A stretch of DNA of 64,000 nt from an uncultured Bacteroidales bacterium (lineage in GTDB: Bacteria; Bacteroidota; Bacteroidia; Bacteroidales; Bacteroidaceae), in NCBI GenBank assembly GCA_902781515.1, contig CACZJU010000010.1, forward strand, positions 21,253 to 85,252. The letters run 5' to 3'. This document shows positions 24,173-32,657 of the stretch, one piece after another (position 1 is the first letter of the stretch; each line of letters opens with the position of its first letter). The notes under the pieces are model-generated. The model made no database searches. It worked only from the letters and a program-made list of their open reading frames with translations, and was not told the origin of the DNA. Both the position numbers and the translations under genes were made by a program.

Positions 24173-24257
24173 GGAGAGATGGTAGAGTGGTCGATTACAC
24201 CGGTCTTGAAAACCGGCGTGCTGAGAGGCACCGGGGGTTCGAATCCCTCTCTCTCCG
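24173..24257 (+). tRNA. tRNA-Ser (anticodon TGA)
   Basis: The acceptor stem pairs GGAGAGA with TCTCTCC, with discriminator G. The anticodon arm CCGGT-CTTGAAA-ACCGG reads TGA. The long variable arm (GTGCTGAGAGGCAC) and T arm (GGGGG-TTCGAAT-CCCTC) fit a serine tRNA. CCA is not encoded in full. Confidence 0.95.
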
Positions 24258-24262
24258 CAAAG

Positions 24263-24290
24263 AAGGCAACCATTGGGTTGCCTTTTCCTT
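24263..24290. terminator. Terminator between tRNA-Ser and purN
   Basis: AAGGCAACC, loop ATTG, GGTTGCCTT form a perfect 9-bp stem followed by TTTTCC on the plus strand. On the minus strand it lies right after the purN stop and may work both ways. Confidence 0.8.
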
Positions 24291-24292
24291 TT

Positions 24293-24886
24293 CTAAAAAT
24301 CGGAAAGTAGTTGTTTGATGACGGAGGGGAAATGCTCCATCTCCAACTGATGCTCTTTCTCAGCAATATCATCTACTGTGTCGTCAGGAGATATGGCTGT
24401 TCGGAACTGTGCTATTATTTGTCCACCGTCGCATACCGGTGTAACATAGTGCACCGTCATTCCAGTCTCTGTGTCACCAGAGGCTTTTACGGCTTCGTGA
24501 ACATGATGTCCCCACATACCTTTACCACCGTATCGTGGCAGGAGAGCAGGGTGAAGATTGATAATGCGGCGTGGGAATGAATCAATCAGAAAATCGGGTA
24601 CGATGGGCAGAAAACCAGCCAACACCACCATGTCTGTATCATAGCGCGAGAGCAGCGGCAGCATGTAATCGGGGTTGTTCAAAAGTTCTTTTGTGATTAC
24701 CTCGGTGGGGACATTCAACCGTCGAGCTCGTTCGAGCACTCCAGCATCTGGTTTATTGCATACAACAATACTGACTTCAGCCAGAGGACTATTGGCAAAA
24801 TAGCGTATTATGTTTTCGCAATTTGTGCCGCCTCCAGAGGCAAATATGGCCAGATGTTTCTTTTCCATACGTGGACTGCTATTCAT
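24293..24886 (-). CDS. purN: Phosphoribosylglycinamide formyltransferase
   Basis: PurN transfers a formyl group from 10-formyl-tetrahydrofolate to GAR in purine synthesis. The 197-residue protein shows AIFASGGGTNCENII, the folate-site segment VVLAGFLPIVP, and the catalytic Asn/His/Asp set in RIINLHPALLPRYGGKGMWG and THYVTPVCDGGQI-like HYVTPVCDGGQI. Start: ATG 24886 lies 10 nt after a -7 box; ATG 24868 (MEKKHLAIF) is the more usual family beginning and is also possible. Confidence 0.94.
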   Translation of the reverse strand: MNSSPRMEKKHLAIFASGGGTNCENIIRYFANSPLAEVSIVVCNKPDAGVLERARRLNVPTEVITKELLNNPDYMLPLLSRYDTDMVVLAGFLPIVPDFLIDSFPRRIINLHPALLPRYGGKGMWGHHVHEAVKASGDTETGMTVHYVTPVCDGGQIIAQFRTAISPDDTVDDIAEKEHQLEMEHFPSVIKQLLSDF

Positions 24887-24896
24887 TTTGACTTTG

Positions 24897-24904
24897 CAAA
24901 AATA
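24897..24904 (-). promoter_or_regulatory. -7 promoter box for purN
   Basis: On the minus strand this reads TATTTTTG, a TAnnTTTG match, 10 nt before the ATG at 24886. Confidence 0.5.
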
Positions 24905-24946
24905 GGCTTTTTCGCTTATTTATTTTGCTTAATCCATGCTTTTCAT

Positions 24947-24954
24947 TATCTTTG
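24947..24954 (+). promoter_or_regulatory. -7 promoter box for the Na/Pi transporter gene
   Basis: TATCTTTG preceded by TTTTCAT, 22 bp before the ATG at 24977. It supports that start over the longer open frame from 24854. Confidence 0.65.
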
Positions 24955-24976
24955 CGACATAATTTTAACAAAATTT

Positions 24977-26722
24977 ATGTCTTATTTAGTGCTTTTTAAG
25001 CTTCTGGGTTCACTCGCTCTGCTTATGTTCGGTATGAAGACAATGAGTGAAGCTCTGCAGAAGATGGCCGGTCCGCAATTGCGACACGTCCTGGGTGCAA
25101 TGACCACCAACCGCTTTACCGGTATGCTTACTGGAACCTTGGTTACAGCTTCGGTACAGTCCTCAACTGCCACAACAGTGATGACGGTTTCGTTTGTGAA
25201 TGCCGGTTTGCTGACACTGGCTCAGGCCATATCCATTATTATGGGTGCAAACATTGGCACCACGCTGACGGCTTGGATTATGTCGGCAGGTATGTCCTTC
25301 GACATTACCAGCGCGGTATATCCGGCATTTTTCATTGGTATTATACTGATTTACCAAAAGAAATACCGCTATATCGGCGACTTCCTGTTTGGTTTGTCAT
25401 TCCTGTTGCTTGGCTTGGGTACGTTGCGTGCTACGGGAACGGAGATGCACCTCGGCGAGAATCAGGCTTTGCTTGACTTCTTTGCTTCGTTCGACCCCGA
25501 TTCGTTCTTTACAACCGTTGTATTCCTTTTTTTGGGTGGAATAATGACATTCTGTGTGCAGTCTTCTGCTGCGGTTATGGCTATTACCATGATTCTGTGC
25601 TCCAGCGGTGCGCTTCCCATTTATCAGGGTATAGCTTTGGTGATGGGTGAGAACATAGGTACTACCGTAACATCTAATCTGGCAGCGTTGTCGGCTAACA
25701 CACAGGCACGTCGTGCAGCCTTTGCACACATGTTCTTCAACGTGTTCGGTGTGATATGGATATTATTCGTATTCCGTCCGTTTGTGGATATGGTTTGCGG
25801 ATGGGTAGGTTACGATGTCGATATGTCGAAGGAAGCGGTTGATGTTTCTGTATTCCTTGCCAATGCGGCTAAACTGAGCTTCGTCCTGGCAGCGTTCCAT
25901 ACTTCATTTAATGTGGTAAATACCTTTATTCTTATATGGTTTATTCCTCAGATTGAGAAGTTCGTATGCTGGGTCATCAAGTCCAAGGCTGTAGATGAGG
26001 AGGAGGATTTCCGTCTGCACTTTATTACGGCTGGCTTCATGAAGACTCCGGAACTTTCGGTGTTGGAGGCACAGAAGGAAATACAAGCATTCTCGGACCG
26101 TATGCAACGTATGTTCGGTATGGTACAGGAATTGTTGGATAAGTCTGCAACGAGCAACAGAAACAGAACCAGTGAAGCTGACTTTACCAAGCTGTTCTCG
26201 CGAATCGAGAAATACGAGAGCATATCCGACAGTATGGAGCTGGAGATTGCAGAGTATCTGGAAAGTGTTTCTGACGCTCATCTCAGTGACGACACTAAGG
26301 CTAAGATTCGTGCAATGTTGCGTGAGGTTTCCGAGTTGGAGTCGATAGGTGATTCGTGCTACAATATGGCACGCACCATCAACCGTAAGTATGCTACTAA
26401 GGAAGACCACTTCATTGAGACACAGTATGAACATCTGCACCAGATGATGAGTCTCATTGACCATGCCTTAACGCAGATGAACCTGTTGATGGGTGGTCGT
26501 AAGGAAGCTTACAACATTAACCGTACCAAGAATATCGAGAACGAAATCAATAATTATCGCAACCAGTTGAAGTCACAGAACATAAGCGATATCAACAATC
26601 ACGAGTACACTTATGCTGTAGGTACCATCTATATGGACCTCATCAATGAGTGCGAGAAGTTGGGTGACTACGTTGTGAATGTCGTCGAGGCACGTATGGG
26701 TGTCCGTCAGCGAATTGCGTAA
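24977..26722 (+). CDS. Na/Pi cotransporter family protein with PhoU-like domain
   Basis: This 581-residue inner-membrane protein probably imports phosphate with sodium. The two inverted Na/Pi repeats are visible through VQSSTATTVMTVSFVNAGLL (near residue 60) and CVQSSAAVMAITMILCSSGA (near 195), each followed by GANIGTT or GENIGTT. The C-terminal 230 residues form a helical PhoU-like regulatory domain (IEKYESISDSMELEIAEYLE). It ends exactly where the convergent GH2 gene ends, with no spacer for a terminator. Confidence 0.92.
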   Translation: MSYLVLFKLLGSLALLMFGMKTMSEALQKMAGPQLRHVLGAMTTNRFTGMLTGTLVTASVQSSTATTVMTVSFVNAGLLTLAQAISIIMGANIGTTLTAWIMSAGMSFDITSAVYPAFFIGIILIYQKKYRYIGDFLFGLSFLLLGLGTLRATGTEMHLGENQALLDFFASFDPDSFFTTVVFLFLGGIMTFCVQSSAAVMAITMILCSSGALPIYQGIALVMGENIGTTVTSNLAALSANTQARRAAFAHMFFNVFGVIWILFVFRPFVDMVCGWVGYDVDMSKEAVDVSVFLANAAKLSFVLAAFHTSFNVVNTFILIWFIPQIEKFVCWVIKSKAVDEEEDFRLHFITAGFMKTPELSVLEAQKEIQAFSDRMQRMFGMVQELLDKSATSNRNRTSEADFTKLFSRIEKYESISDSMELEIAEYLESVSDAHLSDDTKAKIRAMLREVSELESIGDSCYNMARTINRKYATKEDHFIETQYEHLHQMMSLIDHALTQMNLLMGGRKEAYNINRTKNIENEINNYRNQLKSQNISDINNHEYTYAVGTIYMDLINECEKLGDYVVNVVEARMGVRQRIA

Positions 26723-29635
26723 TTATTGGAGCTTCGGCTTCAACTCATCGGGGCTGTCGTTGGTAAACATATTTACCTTGGGAGCCTCCTTCGTGAAGAA
26801 AGTTTCGATTTCACCAGTAGATAAGGAGAGCGTGGGCTTAAAGTCTGTGCTCTTCATGTATTGTAATATTGCGCAACGCATCTGACGAGCTACAAGTCGG
26901 TTGGAAAGGTTGCTCGTGATGTCCATTGTGGTCATAAGGAGCTTGCCTTTGCCCACATTTGCCTCTACTATCATGCCCAATTTGCGCGATAGATGCCAGG
27001 TATCGATTGGCTGTACGGGTGACTGGTAGTCTTTGGGAAGCAGGCCGAGATTTATCACCTGAGCTCGGTTGAGCAGTTCCCACCAATTGAGGTTTCCCCA
27101 CGAATCGCTTGGGAAGTTCTTGAAGAGCGGGTGCTCGGTATTTATGTAGGCACCTGTGGTGTGTGGGGGGCGCATCTTGAACCAACTCGTGTTCCAGAAT
27201 ACTGGCAGGTAAGTCTGACGGACATCGTTGCCGTAGGTTACTTTTCCTGCAGCTGTTAGCAACACTTTTCCACCGCGTGCCAATGTACTTTTTGCCTTGG
27301 CGTCGAGTGTTTCGGCGATGTATATGCCTTCTTCTGAGGGCATCTCTATCTCGGCGGGATATACCCAGAATTCCCACGAGTTACGGATTTCCTTTGCGGC
27401 TGCGACTGTCAGCGTCAGTTTGGTTGGTTCGGTGAAGCTTGCCAATGGCAGTACGATGCTACCCAATTCGGTATTCTTGCCCAATGGAATGTCGCGCTTA
27501 GCCAAGCTATCAAGGAGTATGACCTCGCCTTTGCTATTGCTGATGATGTATAGCGGAGTGACGTTCTTAAGTCGTCCGTAGTAGGCATTGTACATTTCGA
27601 CGGGCACGCGAAGTGTGTCGGCAGAACTATATACGAAGCGCGGGAAGCGTGCGAGCGGCACTATGGGCGAACAGAACTGGCTCCATTCCTTAGCAGTACA
27701 GTAGCCTTTCTCGCGCCAGAATACATTGAGAACGCCCTCAAGGGCTGTGCCTTGTCCGCTGTAGTCGTTGAGACCCAGAAGTTGGAACCCGCTATAGTCT
27801 TTTGTACGTAGATTGCGCTCTATTTCGTATTTATAGCATAGTGTCTGCAGCTTTCCGCTTGCCATCAGGAACTTCTCGCTCATCGCTTCCATTCCGTTGT
27901 CGCGAAGCAGGTCGGCAAATATCTCGAAGTTGCGGGCTTTGTATAAACCTGTGTACTGACGGACTTCCTTGAAGTCGGGGAAGGCACACCATTGTCCTTG
28001 CTCGTGAGCGAGTATCGGTGAGTTGTTGTCCTCCTCGCCCTTGTAGTTGCGAGGACGCAGAATGTCGTTGAGGTAGTCGTCGTCACTTGAGGGAGCATGA
28101 CGGCTCCAATCGAGTCCGCGACCGCCGCCTTTTACGTGGTATTGGCTTTCGCTGTCCCAAGCCCATCCGCCGCCTACTGATGCTCCGCAATAGAGTCGGC
28201 GAGGGTCTTCATGTCGCCAGTGGTTGACCCACATATTTGTGTAGGGCACCCAGTTGCCTGCAGGCTCGTTGCCCGAAGCCATCATGAGGAATGAAGGATG
28301 GTTTCCGTAGGCATCAAGAATACGTTGTGTCTCATCCATCAGATATTTGTCGATGGTCATGCCTGCGCCCAACTTCACTCCGTGATTAGGCCATGTGGGA
28401 CCTTCCGGCTGGAGATAGAAGCCTAAGCGGTCGGCTACGGCGAAGGCTGCTTCTGGGGGACAGTAGGAGTGGAAACGCATGAAGTTGAGTCCATAGTCCT
28501 TACATTTCTGTATGATACGTTCCCATTCTGATTCGTCGGTTGGTGGGTAGCCTGTGATGGGGAAGGTGCAGTTCTCCACTGTTCCTCTTATCCATATCGG
28601 ACGACCGTTGAGAAAAAGTTGCCGACCCTGTGCCGTGATGTTGCGCATGCCGAAGTCGGTCTCGTAGGCATCGCCGTCAACAGTAACCACGAGGTGGTAG
28701 AGGTTGGGGTGGAACTCGTCCCAGAGTTCCATATCTTCTCCCATGAGAGCGGTGAAGCGCATAACGTTGTTTTCGTACATCACTTCGTCTTCTACCAACG
28801 GTTTTGCTCTATTATAAGATTGTATAGATATGCCCACGATTGGAGTGCGTTCGGTGAAGCGCAGGCGGCTGTCCATGGTTACCTCAATTTCCACTTCGTG
28901 CTTTTCGACGTTGGGGAACACACGGACACGCTTAATCCATATGTTGCGTGGGGTTGTACGCAGTTCCATTCGACCAACTATGCCATTCCAGTCGCCCTGT
29001 GTCTGGTCGGTTACGGAGTGTGAGTCTTGTCCTACTCCTACGCCGTCAATACCGTTATAGACGTGTATGGCTATTTGATTGCTTTGACCGGGAATAAGTT
29101 GTTCTGTGATATCGAACTCATGTGGAGCGCTGAGGCTGTTTTGATGTCCGGCCTTCTGACCGTTGACATAAACGGTGGTTTCGATATGTGGACGTTCGAG
29201 GAATAGTACTGTTCGTTTTCCAGCCCACGATTGTGGTATGTATATGGAGCGACGATACCATGCTGAGCCTACATAGTGGTGGTCGGGCGTAAGGAAGAAT
29301 GGGAACTTCATCTTGCCTTCCTCGCGGTAGGGCTTCATGTAGGGGTTGAAGTAGAAGGATGAGTCGTAGAGCGAACCTATCCATCGTGTGTGGATGCTCG
29401 TTGGGTCGCCCTTTCCTTGTTCGGGCATCGAGCCTGGAAGCATGATGTTATCCAGCAGGTCGCGGTCGTACCACTTCTGCTCTGTACCAACATTCTCGCG
29501 GTCAATTTGGAATTGCCACGAGCCTGTCAGGTCTATGGTGTTCTGAGAGTGTAGAGCTGAGAGTGTAGAGTTGAGAGTTAGAAGCTGAATGATAAGGAAT
29601 AATGCAATGTTGAGATGTTTTTGCTTTGTCTTCAT
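26723..29635 (-). CDS. Secreted glycoside hydrolase family 2 enzyme
   Basis: This 970-residue exported exo-glycosidase has a GH2 layout: a jelly-roll sugar-binding domain (LTGSWQFQIDRENVG, VGSAWYRRSIYIP, HIETTVYVNGQKAGHQ), an Ig-like domain, then the TIM barrel. The acid/base candidate is Glu in MASGNEPAGNW and the nucleophile candidate is Glu in ILAHEQGQWC. The C-terminal third is extra and beta-rich. Specificity is uncertain; the size and HEQGQW motif suggest a pectin- or glucuronide-type enzyme, but this is a guess. The signal peptide (LTLNSTLSALHS) is encoded by three 14-bp tandem repeats (29545-29586). It follows the dehydratase gene by 45 bp. Confidence 0.85.
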   Translation of the reverse strand: MKTKQKHLNIALFLIIQLLTLNSTLSALHSQNTIDLTGSWQFQIDRENVGTEQKWYDRDLLDNIMLPGSMPEQGKGDPTSIHTRWIGSLYDSSFYFNPYMKPYREEGKMKFPFFLTPDHHYVGSAWYRRSIYIPQSWAGKRTVLFLERPHIETTVYVNGQKAGHQNSLSAPHEFDITEQLIPGQSNQIAIHVYNGIDGVGVGQDSHSVTDQTQGDWNGIVGRMELRTTPRNIWIKRVRVFPNVEKHEVEIEVTMDSRLRFTERTPIVGISIQSYNRAKPLVEDEVMYENNVMRFTALMGEDMELWDEFHPNLYHLVVTVDGDAYETDFGMRNITAQGRQLFLNGRPIWIRGTVENCTFPITGYPPTDESEWERIIQKCKDYGLNFMRFHSYCPPEAAFAVADRLGFYLQPEGPTWPNHGVKLGAGMTIDKYLMDETQRILDAYGNHPSFLMMASGNEPAGNWVPYTNMWVNHWRHEDPRRLYCGASVGGGWAWDSESQYHVKGGGRGLDWSRHAPSSDDDYLNDILRPRNYKGEEDNNSPILAHEQGQWCAFPDFKEVRQYTGLYKARNFEIFADLLRDNGMEAMSEKFLMASGKLQTLCYKYEIERNLRTKDYSGFQLLGLNDYSGQGTALEGVLNVFWREKGYCTAKEWSQFCSPIVPLARFPRFVYSSADTLRVPVEMYNAYYGRLKNVTPLYIISNSKGEVILLDSLAKRDIPLGKNTELGSIVLPLASFTEPTKLTLTVAAAKEIRNSWEFWVYPAEIEMPSEEGIYIAETLDAKAKSTLARGGKVLLTAAGKVTYGNDVRQTYLPVFWNTSWFKMRPPHTTGAYINTEHPLFKNFPSDSWGNLNWWELLNRAQVINLGLLPKDYQSPVQPIDTWHLSRKLGMIVEANVGKGKLLMTTMDITSNLSNRLVARQMRCAILQYMKSTDFKPTLSLSTGEIETFFTKEAPKVNMFTNDSPDELKPKLQ
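29545..29586. repeat. 14-bp tandem repeat inside the GH2 signal peptide
   Basis: Three 14-bp units at 29545, 29559 and 29573, variants of GAGAGTGTAGAGCT. They are related to the AAACTCTAAACTTT intergenic repeat just upstream of the gene (29643-29676). They encode part of the hydrophobic and following region of the signal peptide. Confidence 0.85.
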
Positions 29636-29680
29636 GATTTTGTCTCTAAACTCTAAACTTTAAACTCTAAACTTTAAATT

Positions 29681-31603
29681 TTACTTATCAAGTGCCTCGT
29701 ACTTTGAGTTGTTCGACTTGAACTCGGGCACTATTTCCTTCATCTTCTTGACAGTAGCCATATCGTCGAAATTCTCGGATATCTTTACAAGTTCGTCTAT
29801 GTCGTGGCATACGGCCTTGTAATCGTACTCGCGTACTTCGGCTATGCGTATCTTTTCGTGGAATGTGGGTTTGGTGTTCTCTTGGTCGTTGAGAACTTCC
29901 TCGTAGAGTTTCTCACCTTCTCGCAGTCCTGTGAACTTCACTTCCACTCCCTTAGCTCCGCTTAGTAGTATCATACGCTGAGCAAGGTCGGCAATGCGGA
30001 CGGGTTTGCCCATATCGAAGACGAATATTTCGCCTCCGTTGCCTTTCGTTCCAGCCTCAAGCACGAGGTTGCAGGCTTCGGGGATGAGCATGAAGTAGCG
30101 TATGATGTTGGGATGTGTGACGGTGACAGGTCCACCTCGCTTTATCTGTTCGGTAAAGAGGGGAATGACGGAGCCGTTGGAGCCGAGTACATTACCGAAA
30201 CGTGTGGTAACGAACTGCGTAGCATCCTGCTTGCCACTCTCTTTCAATTGTTTGTCGAGACTCTGGACATATATTTCGCAGATACGTTTCGAGCAACCCA
30301 TGACGTTTGTCGGATTGACGGCTTTATCGGTGCTGACCATCACGAACTTCTTGGTGCCGTATTTTACGCTCATATCTGCCACGATGCGTGTGCCCAGAAT
30401 GTTGTTCTTAACGGCCTCACTGGGGTTGTCCTCCATCATTGGCACGTGTTTGTAGGCTGCGGCGTGGAATACGAATTCGGGTCGGAAGTCGCTGAATATC
30501 TTCTCCATTCTCTGCTTGTTGCAGATACTGGTCACTATTGTCTGGCAGGGGACATCGGGGTATTCCTTTGCCATCATCAGGCGTATGTCGTGCTCTGGCG
30601 TTTCGGCTTGGTCTATGAGCATGAGTGCTGCTGGACCGAAAGAGGCAACCTGACGTACAATCTCTGAACCAATGCTGCCTGCCGAACCGGTTATGAGCAC
30701 GCGATGTCCTTCAATTACCTTGCTTACGCTCTTCATATCAACAACGATTTCGTCGCGAGGCAGTAGGTCTTCTACGCTTACCTCCTTCAGACTCATCTGC
30801 TGTGGTATGGAACTGCCGTCTTTTGTTTCCGTCAATTGCTGCTCCACCATGTATATCTTTACGTTGTTGGCTATCAGCAAGTCCTGCAGTTCCTGGTCGT
30901 CACGGAACTCGCGTTGACGAGTGGGGGATACCAGAACGGCCTCGATGCCTTTGTGCCTCAATTCCTGTGGCAGGGTGCTACGGTCGCTATAGACCTTGCA
31001 TCCCATGAGCATATGATTGAATTCTACGTCTTTGGGGGTGATAAATCCCTTTAACTCGAATTTTACGGGACGCTGGGTTCGGATATTCTTTGCAAGAGCC
31101 ACGCCGCCGTCTTGCACACCATAGATGAACACTCGCTTTGCCCAGTCCTTTGTGCTGACTACATCGTACATTATCTTCACGAGAACTCGCTCGGCCCACA
31201 TCAATGCCGTAGCAGAGAGGTAGGTTGCCACTAAGTGGCGTGTGGTCAAGTGCTCCCAAGCGGAAGGACTCCATCGGTAAACCCAATAGTGGAGGCCTAT
31301 GATGGCAATAAGTGCACAACCGTTAGCCAATGCTACTCGCTGCAAATCGACAAACGAGGAGTAGCGAATAATTCCCGAATATGTTGAGAATACGCGGAAG
31401 AAAACCATAGTCACGGCTATGTAAAGCCACATTACTCGGGTCAGAGGCCAGAAGTGTTGCTGTGTGACTGCTCCTCGATAGAATAGCCAATATACGAAAA
31501 TTGACATTACATAGAGGATAAGACAGTCGAGTATCAGTATTATCCAATATGGGAGGGCCTTCCGTTCGAAGTACCAACTGAATAGTTTATAGGGATGTTT
31601 CAT
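29681..31603 (-). CDS. Membrane-bound nucleoside-diphosphate-sugar 4,6-dehydratase (CapD/WbpM family)
   Basis: This 640-residue enzyme makes a 4-keto-6-deoxy sugar nucleotide, probably from UDP-GlcNAc, for surface polysaccharide or glycan synthesis. Four N-terminal transmembrane helices are followed by a CoA-binding-like Rossmann region and the short-chain dehydrogenase domain with GSAGSIGSEIVRQ. The catalytic segment is STDKAVNPTNVMGCSKRICE, with Met in place of the usual Tyr as in WbpM-type enzymes. FVTTRFGNVLGSNGSVIPLF is also characteristic. The promoter lies about 60 bp upstream, and the gene is the first of a two-gene unit with GH2. Confidence 0.93.
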   Translation of the reverse strand: MKHPYKLFSWYFERKALPYWIILILDCLILYVMSIFVYWLFYRGAVTQQHFWPLTRVMWLYIAVTMVFFRVFSTYSGIIRYSSFVDLQRVALANGCALIAIIGLHYWVYRWSPSAWEHLTTRHLVATYLSATALMWAERVLVKIMYDVVSTKDWAKRVFIYGVQDGGVALAKNIRTQRPVKFELKGFITPKDVEFNHMLMGCKVYSDRSTLPQELRHKGIEAVLVSPTRQREFRDDQELQDLLIANNVKIYMVEQQLTETKDGSSIPQQMSLKEVSVEDLLPRDEIVVDMKSVSKVIEGHRVLITGSAGSIGSEIVRQVASFGPAALMLIDQAETPEHDIRLMMAKEYPDVPCQTIVTSICNKQRMEKIFSDFRPEFVFHAAAYKHVPMMEDNPSEAVKNNILGTRIVADMSVKYGTKKFVMVSTDKAVNPTNVMGCSKRICEIYVQSLDKQLKESGKQDATQFVTTRFGNVLGSNGSVIPLFTEQIKRGGPVTVTHPNIIRYFMLIPEACNLVLEAGTKGNGGEIFVFDMGKPVRIADLAQRMILLSGAKGVEVKFTGLREGEKLYEEVLNDQENTKPTFHEKIRIAEVREYDYKAVCHDIDELVKISENFDDMATVKKMKEIVPEFKSNNSKYEALDK

Positions 31604-31661
31604 ATTTTTCTTTGTTGTTATTTTCTCTCGTGCGTAGTATATTAAATATATGTATGGTCTG

Positions 31662-31669
31662 CAAAGTTA
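31662..31669 (-). promoter_or_regulatory. -7 promoter box for the dehydratase gene
   Basis: On the minus strand this reads TAACTTTG. It is divergent from the promoter at 31735. Confidence 0.65.
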
Positions 31670-31734
31670 AACATAAAATTCAAGATGGACAAACATTTTC
31701 AACGGATTACCCCTAAGATGTTGAAAAAAATACG

Positions 31735-31742
31735 TAACTTTG
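31735..31742 (+). promoter_or_regulatory. -7 promoter box for the zinc peptidase-rpoN unit
   Basis: TAACTTTG, 30 bp before the ATG at 31773. The apparent TTG start at 31740 lies inside this box and was rejected. Confidence 0.65.
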
Positions 31743-31772
31743 CGCGTAATTGAAAACTTAATCATTAGTACA

Positions 31773-32648
31773 ATGAGACTTGATGGACGTAGGGAGAGCT
31801 CGAATGTTGAGGATCGTAGAGGCATGGGTGGAGGTGCGAAGGCTGGAATAGGTGGTCTCGCAGGTATCATAATAATCGCCCTCATGACTTTCCTCGGAGG
31901 TGGCGATTTAGGTGATGTCGTCAACAACGTCGTTCAGCAAGGCGGACTCTCTGGCCTGCAGGAAGAACGGGTGGAGGGTCAACGCGAGTTTACAGCTGAG
32001 GAAGAAGAACTTGCCCGCTTCTCCCGTCAAGTACTGGCCTCGACAGAGGATGTATGGACAGAAGTGTTCCGAAAGATGGGACGTACCTATGTGCCGCCTA
32101 CGCTGGTACTCTTTACAGGCAGTGTCTCATCGGCTTGTGGTGAGGCATCCAGCAGTGTTGGTCCTTTCTATTGCTCTGGTGACCAGAAACTCTATATTGA
32201 CCTGTCATTCTTCACTGAGATGAAAAGTCAGTTGGGCGCAGATGGCGATTTCTCCTATGCTTATGTCATAGCTCACGAAGTGGGACATCATGTCGAGAAT
32301 CTTCTCGGGACATTGAACGATGCTCATGTCCAAATGAACCGTGTTTCTAAGACCGAAGCCAACAAGATAAGTGTCCGTCTCGAACTACTTGCCGACTACT
32401 ATGCCGGTGTATGGGGGCATTACGAAAACCAAGCTTACGGCTCGTTGGAGAAAGGCGATATAGAAGAAGCCATCGATTGTGCCGAGAAGATAGGTGATAA
32501 CTATCTCCAGAAGAAGGCTCGTGGCTATGTTCAGCCAGAATCATTCACCCACGGTACAAGCGCCCAGCGTATGCGTTGGCTCAAGCGAGGACTCGATACA
32601 GGTGATATGAATACTACAACCTTCGGCATTCCGGAAAGTCAGCTATAG
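31773..32648 (+). CDS. Neutral zinc metallopeptidase, YpfJ type
   Basis: This 291-residue membrane-anchored putative peptidase has a basic, glycine-rich N-terminus (MRLDGRRESSNVEDRRGMGGG) followed by one transmembrane helix (GLAGIIIIALMTFLGGG). The catalytic domain has the zincin motif AHEVGHHVENLLG near residue 168 and ASSSVGPFYCSGDQKLYIDLSFF, as in the YpfJ family. The role of the family is unclear. rpoN begins 9 bp after its stop. Confidence 0.9.
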   Translation: MRLDGRRESSNVEDRRGMGGGAKAGIGGLAGIIIIALMTFLGGGDLGDVVNNVVQQGGLSGLQEERVEGQREFTAEEEELARFSRQVLASTEDVWTEVFRKMGRTYVPPTLVLFTGSVSSACGEASSSVGPFYCSGDQKLYIDLSFFTEMKSQLGADGDFSYAYVIAHEVGHHVENLLGTLNDAHVQMNRVSKTEANKISVRLELLADYYAGVWGHYENQAYGSLEKGDIEEAIDCAEKIGDNYLQKKARGYVQPESFTHGTSAQRMRWLKRGLDTGDMNTTTFGIPESQL

Positions 32649-32657
32649 GCAAGACAA

